Positions 7,112-14,689 of a DNA stretch of 22,138 nt are shown here, in pieces. The translations under genes and the position numbers were made by a program. Numbering within the stretch: position 1 is the stretch's first letter; each line of letters opens with the position of its first letter. This DNA comes from an actinobacterium acAMD-2 (GTDB lineage Bacteria; Actinomycetota; Actinomycetes; UBA12327): positions 1-22,138 of the forward strand of contig JNSE01000003.1 of NCBI GenBank assembly GCA_000754455.1. The letters are read 5' to 3'. The notes under the pieces are model-generated. The model was not told where the DNA came from. It searched no databases and saw only the letters and a list, made by a program, of their open reading frames with translations.

Positions 7112-8177
7112 GGAATTCTTCAACGTCAGCCTCAGCGGTGCTATCGGTTAATCCGATGCGGATGTTTCCGTACGTTTCGATGCCCATGGCGAGCAACACG
7201 TGTGATGGATCCAAGCTCATGCTTGAGCACGCAGATCCTGAAGCGACACTGATTCCTAGCCGGTCCAGGTGCTCAACGATCACATCGCCGGCGATACGGG
7301 GTGCATTCAAGGTCAGTAGGTGAACGGCTCGCTGGGTTGGGTGCCCAACAACATCGATGCCATTGATTGAGTTGACCACCCTGCGAATGCGGTTGTTCAA
7401 TTCCTTGAGGCGTTCGCGGTTCTCCCGTTGATCTTGGTCGGCTTGTACGAGTGAGGCGGCTGCCGCCATGAGGGCAGGGATATTGGGGAAGCCCTGACCG
7501 GACACTCCTAATGTGTGCGTTGCATCCATGGGGTGCCAGGGGACACCGGTGCGAATGACTAGTAGACCAACGCCTGCGGGGCCGCCCCACTTATGTGCGC
7601 TCGCCGTGAGTACATCCCACTGTTGGGGAATCTCTGCTCGGCCCACGCTCTGTGCAGCATCCACGAGGTAGGGGACTGCATGGGCTTTGCACAGTCCGGC
7701 AATCTCTTCGGTGTCCTGTTGGATTCCGGTTTCTTGATTGACCGATTGCACGGCCACCAACCGCGCACCATCTGAGGTGAGGAGCGCTTCAAGTTCAGCG
7801 GCATTGACCAGCCCCATCGAGTCAACGGGTAAGAGGGTGGTCCCTGCGTTATCGAGTGAACGGGTGGCGTTGATCACACTGCTGTGTTCAACCGCACTCA
7901 CCACAACGCGAGATTGCTCGCGGCGACGGGCATGGTTGAGTCCACGAACAGCGGAATGAACGGCAGTTGTTCCTGAACTGAGAATGTGGAGTTCGTCACG
8001 TCGGACAGCCAGGACCTCGGCGATGGTCTGGTGCGCTTCCTCGGCCAGAAGTTGGGACTTTCGGCCCTCAGCGTGCAAACGAGCGGGATCGGCCCATCCG
8101 TCAGTGAGGGCCTGGAGGAGCGCGCGCTGTCCCGCAGGATTAAGCGGCTGCGAACTGCCCGCATCAAGGTACGCCAC
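7059..8177 (-). CDS. NifS/IscS-like cysteine desulfurase (aminotransferase class V)
   Basis: This PLP enzyme removes sulfur from cysteine to supply persulfide for Fe-S clusters or thiolated tRNA. In the 372-residue protein, His98 (VEHSS), Asn147, Asp173, Gln176 and the Schiff-base Lys196 (SAHKWGG) are in place, and the mobile-loop cysteine is Cys317 in GSACSS, the IscS/NifS group I pattern. The usual N-terminal TSGATEANN is replaced by SSGTTAVHS at 67-75, so the E-A/S-N positions are changed. This suggests a divergent paralogue rather than the housekeeping IscS or SufS. No IscU or SufU scaffold is adjacent, although erpA is 3 kb away. It starts with GTG, with GGTAGG upstream, and diverges from ctaC. 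Its 3' end overlaps aat by 53 bases. Confidence 0.88.
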   Translation of the reverse strand: MAYLDAGSSQPLNPAGQRALLQALTDGWADPARLHAEGRKSQLLAEEAHQTIAEVLAVRRDELHILSSGTTAVHSAVRGLNHARRREQSRVVVSAVEHSSVINATRSLDNAGTTLLPVDSMGLVNAAELEALLTSDGARLVAVQSVNQETGIQQDTEEIAGLCKAHAVPYLVDAAQSVGRAEIPQQWDVLTASAHKWGGPAGVGLLVIRTGVPWHPMDATHTLGVSGQGFPNIPALMAAAASLVQADQDQRENRERLKELNNRIRRVVNSINGIDVVGHPTQRAVHLLTLNAPRIAGDVIVEHLDRLGISVASGSACSSMSLDPSHVLLAMGIETYGNIRIGLTDSTAEADVEEFLTALPRVLQAIGAPLGD

Positions 8178-8226
8178 GCTGTGAACCTACCGCCGGACCC
8201 TTACACACTGGACAGGCACTCTGGCG

Positions 8227-8232
8227 TAGGGT
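8227..8232 (+). promoter_or_regulatory. Possible -10 element of the ctaCDF operon
   Basis: TAGGGT matches the TANNNT pattern of actinobacterial housekeeping promoters and lies about 90 bases before ctaC. TTACAC at 8201-8206 is a -35 candidate, but the 20-base spacing is long. Weak evidence. Confidence 0.25.
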
Positions 8233-8233
8233 T

Positions 8234-8297
8234 AGCACGAAGGAAAACACCCTCGCACTAGGCGTGGCGCCCGCCTGAACCCTGCCACCTTCGTGCT
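8234..8297 (+). repeat. Long-range inverted repeat in the ctaC leader
   Basis: AGCACGAAGG (8234-8243) and CCTTCGTGCT (8288-8297) are perfect 10-base inverted repeats enclosing 44 bases. The enclosed segment holds a smaller inverted element, AGGCG-N7-CGCCT, in the GC-rich run near 8259-8276. In the ctaC transcript this would make a closed stem with an internal hairpin ending about 24 bases before the GTG start. It could be a structured 5' leader or paired protein-binding sites. It matches no riboswitch class I know. Confidence 0.45.
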
Positions 8298-8321
8298 CGT
8301 GAATGGCAAGAAAGGCAACGC

Positions 8322-9242
8322 GTGAGCCCGCACCGAATCTCGAGCCACACCAGCAAGGCTGGGCCGGTTTCGCGACACAAGTGGTTGGCCTTAGGACTTG
8401 TAGTTCTGGCTTCCACTCTTGCTGGATGTTCTGCCCAAGAGATGCCTCGCTTGGCCATGCCGGAACCGGCGACCGAAGAGGGCAACACCATCTTGTTCCT
8501 GTGGCAGACCTCATGGATCGCCGCTCTCGTTGTTGGTGCCATTACGTGGGGATTAATTGCTTGGGCTGTCGTTGCATACAGCCGACGTCGTCGTCCGGGA
8601 TATCCCGAGCAGACGCGTTACAACATGCCGATTGAAATTTTGTACACCGTGATCCCGTTCGTGATGATGGGTGTTCTCTTCTACTTCACAGCACGGGATC
8701 AAACCGAGCTGACCAAGCTTTCCTCCGATTACGACCACACGGTGGGAGTTGTTGGATTCCGCTGGGCGTGGACCTTTAACTACATTGAAGAAAAGGCGTA
8801 TGAGGTGGGCACGCCGGCCACCAATAACACCGAAGTCGATCTCACCGCCAAGGATCCCGCGGTGGGCTACACCGGTCCCACTCTGTGGTTGCCCGTGAAC
8901 GAAAAGGTGCGCTTCGTTTTGAATTCACCGGACGTGATCCACTCGTTCTACGTTCCTGCCTTCCTGTTCAAGATGGACGTTATCCCCGGTCGCACCAACC
9001 AATTCGAGCTCACTCCGAACAAGTTGGGTACTTACTCGGGTAAGTGCACGGAGTTGTGTGGCATTGACCACTCGCGGATGCTCTTTAACGTCAAAGTTGT
9101 CACCAAAAAGGAATACCTTGCCCACATAGCCGAACTCAAGGCGCGTGGTCAAAATGGTGAGCTCAAGTCATCACGAATTTCAAATCAAGCAGATAAGGGC
9201 CAGGGGCTTACCACCATTGGCGGAAAGGTCGACGACAAATGA
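8322..9242 (+). CDS. ctaC: Cytochrome c oxidase subunit II (aa3 type, CuA protein)
   Basis: Subunit II accepts electrons from cytochrome c at its CuA centre and passes them to subunit I. The 306-residue protein has an N-terminal signal with lipobox LAGC (Cys36), two membrane helices near 59-86 and 104-122, then an extracytoplasmic cupredoxin domain. The CuA ligands are His207 (VIHSFY), Cys242, Glu244 (backbone), Cys246, His250 and Met253 in KCTELCGIDHSRM. The start is GTG with AAGAAAGG upstream. The stop overlaps the ctaD start by four bases (ATGA). Actinobacterial subunit II receives electrons directly from the dihaem QcrC, which fits the qcr genes 6 kb away. The leader carries a long inverted repeat. 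Confidence 0.97.
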   Translation: MSPHRISSHTSKAGPVSRHKWLALGLVVLASTLAGCSAQEMPRLAMPEPATEEGNTILFLWQTSWIAALVVGAITWGLIAWAVVAYSRRRRPGYPEQTRYNMPIEILYTVIPFVMMGVLFYFTARDQTELTKLSSDYDHTVGVVGFRWAWTFNYIEEKAYEVGTPATNNTEVDLTAKDPAVGYTGPTLWLPVNEKVRFVLNSPDVIHSFYVPAFLFKMDVIPGRTNQFELTPNKLGTYSGKCTELCGIDHSRMLFNVKVVTKKEYLAHIAELKARGQNGELKSSRISNQADKGQGLTTIGGKVDDK

Positions 9243-10933
9243 CCCTCCTTGATGAGCCATTGATCTCCTCTCCGGCCAAAAGCCCAGCCTCGCCTAAGCA
9301 GCGCTCATTGGGTGCAGTGGTGGTTAGTTGGGTGACGAGCACCGACCACAAGGTGATCGGCTACCTGTACTTGATCACCTCGTTCGTGTTCTTCCTGATT
9401 GCTGGCTTGATGGCCATGGTCATCAGGGCCGAGCTTTTTTCGCCTGGCTTGCAGTTTGTCACCAACGAGCAGTACAACCAGATGTTCACGATGCACGGAA
9501 CGTTGATGCTCTTCTTGTTTGCGACTCCGTTGTTCGTTGGATTCGGGAACGTCATCATGCCGTTGCAAATCGGATCACCGGACGTGGCCTTCCCACGCTT
9601 GAACATGGTGAGTTACTGGTTCTTCCTCTTCGGCGGAATCATCGTGACCGCTGGATTCTTGACCCAGCAAGGTGCAGCTGACTTCGGTTGGTTTGCCTAC
9701 GCGCCGCTCAACGATGCGGTTAACTCACCCGGCCTGGGCGCGGACATGTGGATTATGGGTCTGGCTCTTTCTGGTCTGGGAACGATTCTGGGATCGGTGA
9801 ACTTCATCACCACGATCGTCTGTATGCGCATGCCGGGTATGACGATGTTTCGCATGCCGATCTTCACCTGGAACATCTTGGCGACCTCGGTGTTGGTCAT
9901 CATGGTCTTTCCTGTGCTCGCTGCATGTTTGCTCGTGCTGGAGATTGATCGCAAGTTTGGGGCCCTGATTTTTAACGCCGATAACGGTGGGGCGCTCTTG
10001 TGGCAGCACCTGTTCTGGTTCTTCGGGCACCCTGAGGTGTACATCCTGGCGTTGCCCTTCTTTGGCATCGTGTCCGAAATCCTCCCGGTATTTAGTCGTA
10101 AGCCAGTCTTTGGTTACAAGGGGCTCGTCATCGCCACCTTGGCTATTGCTGGTTTGTCGATGTCGGTGTGGGCCCACCACATGTATGTCACCGGCGGTGT
10201 GCTCTTGCCCTTCTTTGCCGCGTTGACGATGTTGATTGCTGTCCCTACGGGTGTGAAGTTCTTCAACTGGATTGGCACCATGTGGCGCGGTTCCTTGTCC
10301 TTTGAGACGCCCATGTTGTGGACGATTGGTTTCTTGGTCACGTTCTTGTTCGGTGGCTTAACCGGCGTGATTTTGGCAGCGCCACCGCTGGACTTCGCGG
10401 TGTCGGACTCCTACTTCGTGGTGGCTCACTTCCACTATGTGGTCTTCGGCACGGTGGTCTTCGCCATGTTCGCGGGCTTCTACTTCTGGTGGCCCAAGAT
10501 GACCGGAAAGATGCTCGACGAGCGTTTGGGCAAGATCCATTTCTGGTTCTTGTTCGTCGGTTTCCACACGACGTTCTTGATCCAGCACTGGCTGGGAGTC
10601 AAGGGCATGCCCCGTCGCTATGCGGACTACTTGCCACAGGATGGCTACGCCGGCATGAACCAAATCTCTAGCCTTGGATCCTTCCTTCTTGGAATTTCCA
10701 CGCTGTTCTTCCTTTGGAACGTCATCAAGACATGGCGCACCGCTCCTAAGGTTGAAACCAATGACCCGTGGGGTTGGGGACGATCACTTGAGTGGGCCAC
10801 GTCCTGCCCACCACCGCGCCACAACTTTGTGACCTTGCCACGCGTTCGTTCAGAAAGTCCGGCGTTCGATCTGAACCACCCTGAATACGCAGCTCTTGAA
10901 GCGCGCGTTGCAGCGAACGGAGCAGCCAAGTGA
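9239..10933 (+). CDS. ctaD: Cytochrome c oxidase subunit I (aa3 type)
   Basis: Subunit I is the proton-pumping catalytic core that reduces O2 to water. In this 564-residue, 12-helix protein the ligands are all visible: low-spin haem a at His86 and His399, haem a3 at His397, and CuB at His264 (GHPEVY), His313 and His314. Tyr268 is the residue cross-linked to His264. Glu266 and Asp115 mark the D-channel and Lys338 the K-channel, so this is a type A haem-copper oxidase. The C-terminus is hydrophilic and extends past the last helix, as is usual in actinobacteria. The gene is coupled to ctaC by ATGA and to ctaF by GTGA, so the three subunits are probably made together. Confidence 0.98.
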   Translation: MTLLDEPLISSPAKSPASPKQRSLGAVVVSWVTSTDHKVIGYLYLITSFVFFLIAGLMAMVIRAELFSPGLQFVTNEQYNQMFTMHGTLMLFLFATPLFVGFGNVIMPLQIGSPDVAFPRLNMVSYWFFLFGGIIVTAGFLTQQGAADFGWFAYAPLNDAVNSPGLGADMWIMGLALSGLGTILGSVNFITTIVCMRMPGMTMFRMPIFTWNILATSVLVIMVFPVLAACLLVLEIDRKFGALIFNADNGGALLWQHLFWFFGHPEVYILALPFFGIVSEILPVFSRKPVFGYKGLVIATLAIAGLSMSVWAHHMYVTGGVLLPFFAALTMLIAVPTGVKFFNWIGTMWRGSLSFETPMLWTIGFLVTFLFGGLTGVILAAPPLDFAVSDSYFVVAHFHYVVFGTVVFAMFAGFYFWWPKMTGKMLDERLGKIHFWFLFVGFHTTFLIQHWLGVKGMPRRYADYLPQDGYAGMNQISSLGSFLLGISTLFFLWNVIKTWRTAPKVETNDPWGWGRSLEWATSCPPPRHNFVTLPRVRSESPAFDLNHPEYAALEARVAANGAAK

Positions 10934-11328
10934 AGGTCGAGGGATATCTCTTCGGATTCGGCACAATCACCTATGTGATCTTGGGCGGCATTTACTGGGC
11001 CCTCAGTCGTGAGCCGGTCGGTACAACTGCCTTAGCCCTGACTGGCGGGATGGCGTTTTTGATCGCTTTCTACCTTCTGTTCACCGGACGCCAGGTAGAT
11101 CCTCGTCCCGAAGATTCGCTCGACGCTGATGTCGTGGATTACGCAGGCGAGTACGGCTTCTTCAGCCCCACGTCGTGGTGGCCGTTGCCCGTGGGCTTCT
11201 TTGCTGCCCTGACCGGCACGGGTCTGATTGTGGGCTGGTGGCTGTTCTTCCTAGGAGTATTGGGCCTGATGTTGAGCCTGGTGGGCTTTGTCTTTGAGTA
11301 CTATCGCGGCGAGCAGGCCAACCTTTAG
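10930..11328 (+). CDS. ctaF: Cytochrome c oxidase subunit IV (actinobacterial)
   Basis: This 132-residue membrane protein matches the actinobacterial oxidase subunit IV (M. tuberculosis Rv2199c type). It has the opening MKVEGYLFGFG, four predicted membrane helices (about 5-25, 34-52, 87-105, 106-125), and the SPTSWWPLP segment before the third helix. It is a structural subunit of the aa3 oxidase with no cofactor ligands. The GTG start overlaps the ctaD stop by four bases. A 12-bp hairpin spans its stop codon, which suggests that the ctaCDF transcript ends here before the transpeptidase gene. Confidence 0.93.
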   Translation: MKVEGYLFGFGTITYVILGGIYWALSREPVGTTALALTGGMAFLIAFYLLFTGRQVDPRPEDSLDADVVDYAGEYGFFSPTSWWPLPVGFFAALTGTGLIVGWWLFFLGVLGLMLSLVGFVFEYYRGEQANL

Positions 11329-11339
11329 GCCTGTTCGCC
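11308..11339 (+). terminator. Hairpin spanning the ctaF stop codon
   Basis: GGCGAGCAGGCC (11308-11319) pairs with GGCCTGTTCGCC (11328-11339) over 12 bp with one G-T wobble and an 8-base loop. The loop and the first base of the right arm contain the ctaF stop TAG (11326-11328). There is no T-tract. It is a probable intrinsic terminator or 3'-end stabiliser for ctaCDF. Confidence 0.6.
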
Positions 11340-11387
11340 CTGTCAAAGAAGCAAATTCGCCGTTTTGCGCGCATAATTGGTGATGTT

Positions 11388-12620
11388 ATGAAGCGAACTT
11401 CCCCCATCTTGATCGCTGCCTGCGTCGCGCTCTCTGCGAGCGTGACCTTGACGGCTTGCTCTGGGGCATCGACTGATAGTTCCGCATCCAAGGGTGGGGC
11501 AGGAACCAATGCTGACTCTGGTCCAGATTTATCGCTTACTACACCCGGAACCGAATCGTCCACATCCAGCGCGACCGTATTGTTCGCGCCTGGGGACCCG
11601 CAGGCCAGTGTGGCGCCTGATGCCGAACTCAAAGTCGTAGCGGCCGGCGGAAAGCTCACTTCCGTGGTGATCAAAGCTAAGGACGGCACTCAGATATCAG
11701 GAGCGCTCTCACCCGCGGCCGATGTCTGGACTTCTTCGCCGCAAACGTTGCCGTTTGGTCAAACCTTCACCGCTCAAGCTTTCGCCGTTGATCGGCAGGG
11801 AGTGCCCACTTCTGCGTCAACGACGTTCAAAGTGCGTAACGCGGATTTGGTGAGTGCCAGTATCTCGCCAGGGGAAAATGCGGTCGTTGGGGTAGGAATG
11901 CCCATCATTGTTCGGTTGAGTCGAGCGCCATCTGATCAGGCTGCCGTTCAACGTGCACTGAGTGTGTCGTCCACGCCTGCTGTAGAAGGTGCATGGGGCT
12001 GGGTTAGCGATTCCGAAGTTCATTGGCGCCCTAAGGACTACTGGCCAGCAGGGACCGATGTCACCGTTCGAGCGTCGTTGGGTGATTTGAGCATTGGCAA
12101 TGACCAGACTGGCTCCACATCAGTCTCTCGCAGTTTCCGCATTGGTAAAGCCACAGTTCTCAAGGTGGGTATTGATACCTACCAGATGACGGTGATGAGC
12201 GGTGGCTCAGTGGTGCGCACGATTCCTATCACCACGGGTAAACAAGGCTTCACCACGCGTAGCGGCATCAAGGTCATCATGTCCAAGGAGCGCTCACGCA
12301 TCATGGATAGTGTCACTGTGGATATTCCCCGGGGTTCGAGTGAGGCGTATCGTCTCAAGGTTGAGTACGCCATGCGACTGACCAACTCTGGAGAGTTCAT
12401 TCACGCTGCGCCCTGGTCGGTAGGGTCACAAGGTCGTCGCAACGTGAGCCATGGGTGCACCGGCATGAGCATGAGCAACGCCTCGTGGCTTTATGACTTC
12501 ACCAAGGTGGGAGACCCGGTGGAATACACCGGTTCGCTCAAACCCATGACCTTAACCAACGGATTTGGCGACTGGAACTTGTCGTGGAAGTCGTGGGGTA
12601 AGCGCTCAGCTGCTGTGTAG
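11388..12620 (+). CDS. Lipoprotein L,D-transpeptidase (YkuD domain, LdtMt2-like)
   Basis: L,D-transpeptidases form 3-3 cross-links in peptidoglycan on the outer face of the membrane. This 410-residue protein has a signal peptide with lipobox LTAC (Cys24), a Ser/Thr/Gly linker to about residue 60, two probable Ig-like domains (about 62-150 and 153-252), then a YkuD catalytic domain (about 255-382) and a Trp-rich tail. His339 in FIHAAPWSV and the SHGC motif (354-357, catalytic Cys357) match LdtMt2. The residues after Cys read TGMS, where mycobacterial enzymes have LNVS, a small active-site difference. A CATAAT at 11372-11377, ten bases before the ATG, may be its own -10, with little or no leader. 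It converges with the ABC binding-protein gene. Confidence 0.93.
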   Translation: MKRTSPILIAACVALSASVTLTACSGASTDSSASKGGAGTNADSGPDLSLTTPGTESSTSSATVLFAPGDPQASVAPDAELKVVAAGGKLTSVVIKAKDGTQISGALSPAADVWTSSPQTLPFGQTFTAQAFAVDRQGVPTSASTTFKVRNADLVSASISPGENAVVGVGMPIIVRLSRAPSDQAAVQRALSVSSTPAVEGAWGWVSDSEVHWRPKDYWPAGTDVTVRASLGDLSIGNDQTGSTSVSRSFRIGKATVLKVGIDTYQMTVMSGGSVVRTIPITTGKQGFTTRSGIKVIMSKERSRIMDSVTVDIPRGSSEAYRLKVEYAMRLTNSGEFIHAAPWSVGSQGRRNVSHGCTGMSMSNASWLYDFTKVGDPVEYTGSLKPMTLTNGFGDWNLSWKSWGKRSAAV

Positions 12621-12624
12621 CGGG

Positions 12625-12643
12625 TCCTGGTTATTGGCCGGGA
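12625..12643. terminator. Weak hairpin between transpeptidase and binding-protein genes
   Basis: TCCTGG (12625-12630) can pair with CCGGGA (12638-12643), six pairs including one G-T, around a 7-base loop. It lies four bases after the transpeptidase stop and over the stop of the convergent gene. The stem is short, so the call is tentative. Confidence 0.3.
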
Positions 12644-13686
12644 ACAAAGGCGTTGGTATAAAACGTTGACCAATCTGGCCGTTGGGTGAGTTGTTTTCCG
12701 TCTTTTCCGGCCAGCAACTTGTTGTCGAACAGGAAATCCCCAAAACGTTGCCACTGGTCGCCGTCGATGGTGCCGAACTTTCCATCCTTGTTGCGTAGGT
12801 AGTCATCACTTGCCAGAAGTTCGGCGCTCTTTTCAATCAGGACTGGGTTCTTGAGTACGGACTTATTGGCTGCGACCACGATGGCAGCCGCTTCCTTGGG
12901 ATTGTCCTGAGCGAACTCATAGCCTTGTTGAACAGCGCGCAAGAAGCGCTTAGCCACTTCTGGATTGCTCTTTAAGTAGGCATTGCTGGAGATAATGCTG
13001 CTCGAGTAATTTGCCGGGTATCCGAACTTTTCGGGAACGAAGTACTTCAGAGGTTTCCCGATTTCGGCTGCTTCCAGGACCTCTACGGTCGTTGCCGCGA
13101 TGGTGAAGTCTGCTTTGCCAGCATATACAGCTTCATAGGCGGCTGTATCAAGAACGGCTTTGGTGAATTCGCCCTTGCCACCGTCGCTCTTGATGACGGT
13201 GGATACCTGGGCGCTCTCGTCGGGGGTGCCGAACCCAGCATAAGTTTTGCCATCGAGATCCTTTGGTGAACTGATGCTGGTGTCGCTTGCTCGATAGGCC
13301 AATACGTACTGGTTCTTGGAAATGTTGGCGTACACCTGCACAACATCTTGACCTGCGGCTCGCGCGTACGCGGTGCCACCGGAATAGGAGAACCCGAAAT
13401 CGCTGCGTTTGTTGGCAACGAGTGTCTCGGCCGGAGTAGAGCTGTAAGGCAGGATCTTGACTTTCAGGGCCGCATCCTTGAAATACCCCTTGGCTTGGGC
13501 AACGTAAATCCCGATGTGGTTCGTATTCGGCGTGAAATCAAGCGCGATGGTCACGTTCGCAGTCGCAACAGGGGTTGGCGTAGCCTGTGGGCTCGCGCTC
13601 GGCGAGGAACATCCCGCGAGGAAAATGGCCACCACAGAAACCGCTGCCAGTGCTGGTGCGACGGTGAAACGAGTCCGAGATTCCAT
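12631..13686 (-). CDS. ABC transporter substrate-binding lipoprotein, NMT1/THI5 family
   Basis: This 351-residue binding protein captures a small ligand outside the cell for an ABC importer. The signal peptide ends in lipobox LAGC (Cys26), followed by an Ala/Pro/Thr linker. The mature fold opens with LDFTPNTNHIGIYVAQAKGYF (from residue 49), the hallmark of the NMT1/THI5-like group that includes ThiY (pyrimidine precursors) and riboflavin-binding relatives. Periplasmic-binding-protein landmarks include DLDGKTYAGFG and FLRAVQQGYEF. Ligand is not determined: pyrimidines are the first guess, but no TPP riboswitch is visible upstream. ATG is the start, with GAGGGA about 12 bases upstream, a loose spacing. 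It diverges from its permease and ATPase genes, so the transporter is split across two transcripts. Confidence 0.88.
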   Translation of the reverse strand: MESRTRFTVAPALAAVSVVAIFLAGCSSPSASPQATPTPVATANVTIALDFTPNTNHIGIYVAQAKGYFKDAALKVKILPYSSTPAETLVANKRSDFGFSYSGGTAYARAAGQDVVQVYANISKNQYVLAYRASDTSISSPKDLDGKTYAGFGTPDESAQVSTVIKSDGGKGEFTKAVLDTAAYEAVYAGKADFTIAATTVEVLEAAEIGKPLKYFVPEKFGYPANYSSSIISSNAYLKSNPEVAKRFLRAVQQGYEFAQDNPKEAAAIVVAANKSVLKNPVLIEKSAELLASDDYLRNKDGKFGTIDGDQWQRFGDFLFDNKLLAGKDGKQLTQRPDWSTFYTNAFVPGQ

Positions 13687-13712
13687 GGGTGCGATCGTCC
13701 CTCATTCTTTTG

Positions 13713-13737
13713 CGTTGCGAGCGTTTTCGCAGCGTTT
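13713..13737. repeat. Overlapping inverted and direct repeats in the divergent ABC promoter region
   Basis: CGTTGCGA (13713-13720) and TCGCAGCG (13727-13734) form an inverted repeat with one mismatch (7/8). Overlapping it, AGCGTTT occurs at 13720-13726 and 13731-13737, offset by 11 bases, about one helical turn. This layout suits a dimeric repressor or activator site between the binding-protein and permease genes. Inferred. Confidence 0.35.
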
Positions 13738-13744
13738 ACCGTGG

Positions 13745-13774
13745 TTGACATTGGAGGCTGATCTTCGCTACGAA
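13745..13774 (+). promoter_or_regulatory. Possible promoter of the ABC permease-ATPase operon
   Basis: A perfect TTGACA (-35) at 13745-13750 is followed after 18 bases by TACGAA (13769-13774), a weak -10. It would give a leader of about 70 bases before the permease gene. It lies just beyond the repeat cluster at 13713-13737. Confidence 0.35.
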
Positions 13775-13851
13775 AATCAACAGTCGGTAGATCCACATCC
13801 TATCGTCTGGGGTATCGTCCGCAACATGAGTTGTCGCCGCACTGACGCCAA

Positions 13852-14643
13852 GTGATGATTGCTGAAGGTGGATTTCGACAACCACTGAATCGGGTTGTCG
13901 CTCCACTCCTGATGATCGGCGCCTTTGTCGGCGCGTGGGAAATTTATGCTCGCAATAGTTCTATCGGGGACACCGTCCTTCCGCCCTTTAGTCGAGTGGC
14001 ACAGGCAGGTTGGGCTGATCGTCAGTCCCTCGTGGCTAACACACTGCCCACACTTCGTGAAGTTCTCGTTGGTTTCGCTATATCCGTGCTTTTTGCATTC
14101 CTCATTTCCATACTTCTTGATGTTTCCCCCAGGGCGAATCGGGCAGTGATGCCGCTCCTTATCGGTAGCCAAACGATTCCACTCGTCGTGTTAGCACCGC
14201 TTTTTGTTATTTGGTTTGGCTTCGGGTTCTTTCCCAAGATTTTGTTAGTCACATTGGTGACGTTTTTCCCCATTGTTGTGGGATTGATCGATGGGTATGC
14301 ATCGAGTGAGCGAGACAGCGTCACACTCTTGCGCACTATGGGGGCAGGCACTCTTACGGTTTTCCGCCTCGTTCGGCTTCCATCGGCCATGCCAGGTTTC
14401 TTTACAGGCCTTCGCATTGGCGTTACCTATGCCGTCGTCGCGGCCATTTTCGCCGAATATGCCGGAGCCGTTAATGGGCTCGGGGTCTATATCCAGGGAG
14501 CAAGTGGGTCATTTCGTACTGACCTAGTCCTGGCAGGGGTGTTGGTGGCCGCCACTCTTACCTTGGTCTTGTACGCCCTGACGGTCCTGGTTCAAAGACT
14601 TGCCATCCCTTGGTACACGCAGTCTCGAGAGGTGTCTCGATGA
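13852..14643 (+). CDS. ABC transporter permease (ThiX/SsuC-like, BPD family)
   Basis: This 263-residue inner-membrane permease has about six membrane helices and the cytoplasmic coupling loop of binding-protein-dependent permeases: SERDSVTLLRTMGAG, then RLVRLPSAMPGFFTGLRIG, matching the EAA...G signature of the SsuC/TauC/ThiX group. ETTVLPPFSRV-like text near the N-terminus (TVLPPFSRV) is also typical. The start is GTG 13852 or the adjacent ATG 13855; neither has a clear ribosome binding site. The ATPase gene follows after 46 bases. Codon use looks less G/C-rich at third positions than in the cta and qcr genes, which may mean lower expression or a different origin. Substrate is set by the divergent NMT1/THI5-like binding protein. 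Confidence 0.9.
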   Translation: MMIAEGGFRQPLNRVVAPLLMIGAFVGAWEIYARNSSIGDTVLPPFSRVAQAGWADRQSLVANTLPTLREVLVGFAISVLFAFLISILLDVSPRANRAVMPLLIGSQTIPLVVLAPLFVIWFGFGFFPKILLVTLVTFFPIVVGLIDGYASSERDSVTLLRTMGAGTLTVFRLVRLPSAMPGFFTGLRIGVTYAVVAAIFAEYAGAVNGLGVYIQGASGSFRTDLVLAGVLVAATLTLVLYALTVLVQRLAIPWYTQSREVSR

Positions 14644-14689
14644 ATCTGATGGGAGATCGCTTAGCGCAGTCATCGGACGTGATCGCCTT

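Noticed and set aside
9305..10671. Several open frames on both strands inside ctaD
   Set aside because: They overlap a full-length gene with every catalytic ligand in place; they are His/Arg/Asp-rich shadows.
11162..11689. 175-codon - strand open frame across ctaF and the transpeptidase start
   Set aside because: Antisense to two real genes and across a likely terminator; Ser/Ala-rich shadow translation.
13687..13851. TPP riboswitch upstream of the ABC importer
   Set aside because: The conserved CUGAGA and the GAUCUGG/GCGNAGGGA-like segments were not found on either strand by eye.
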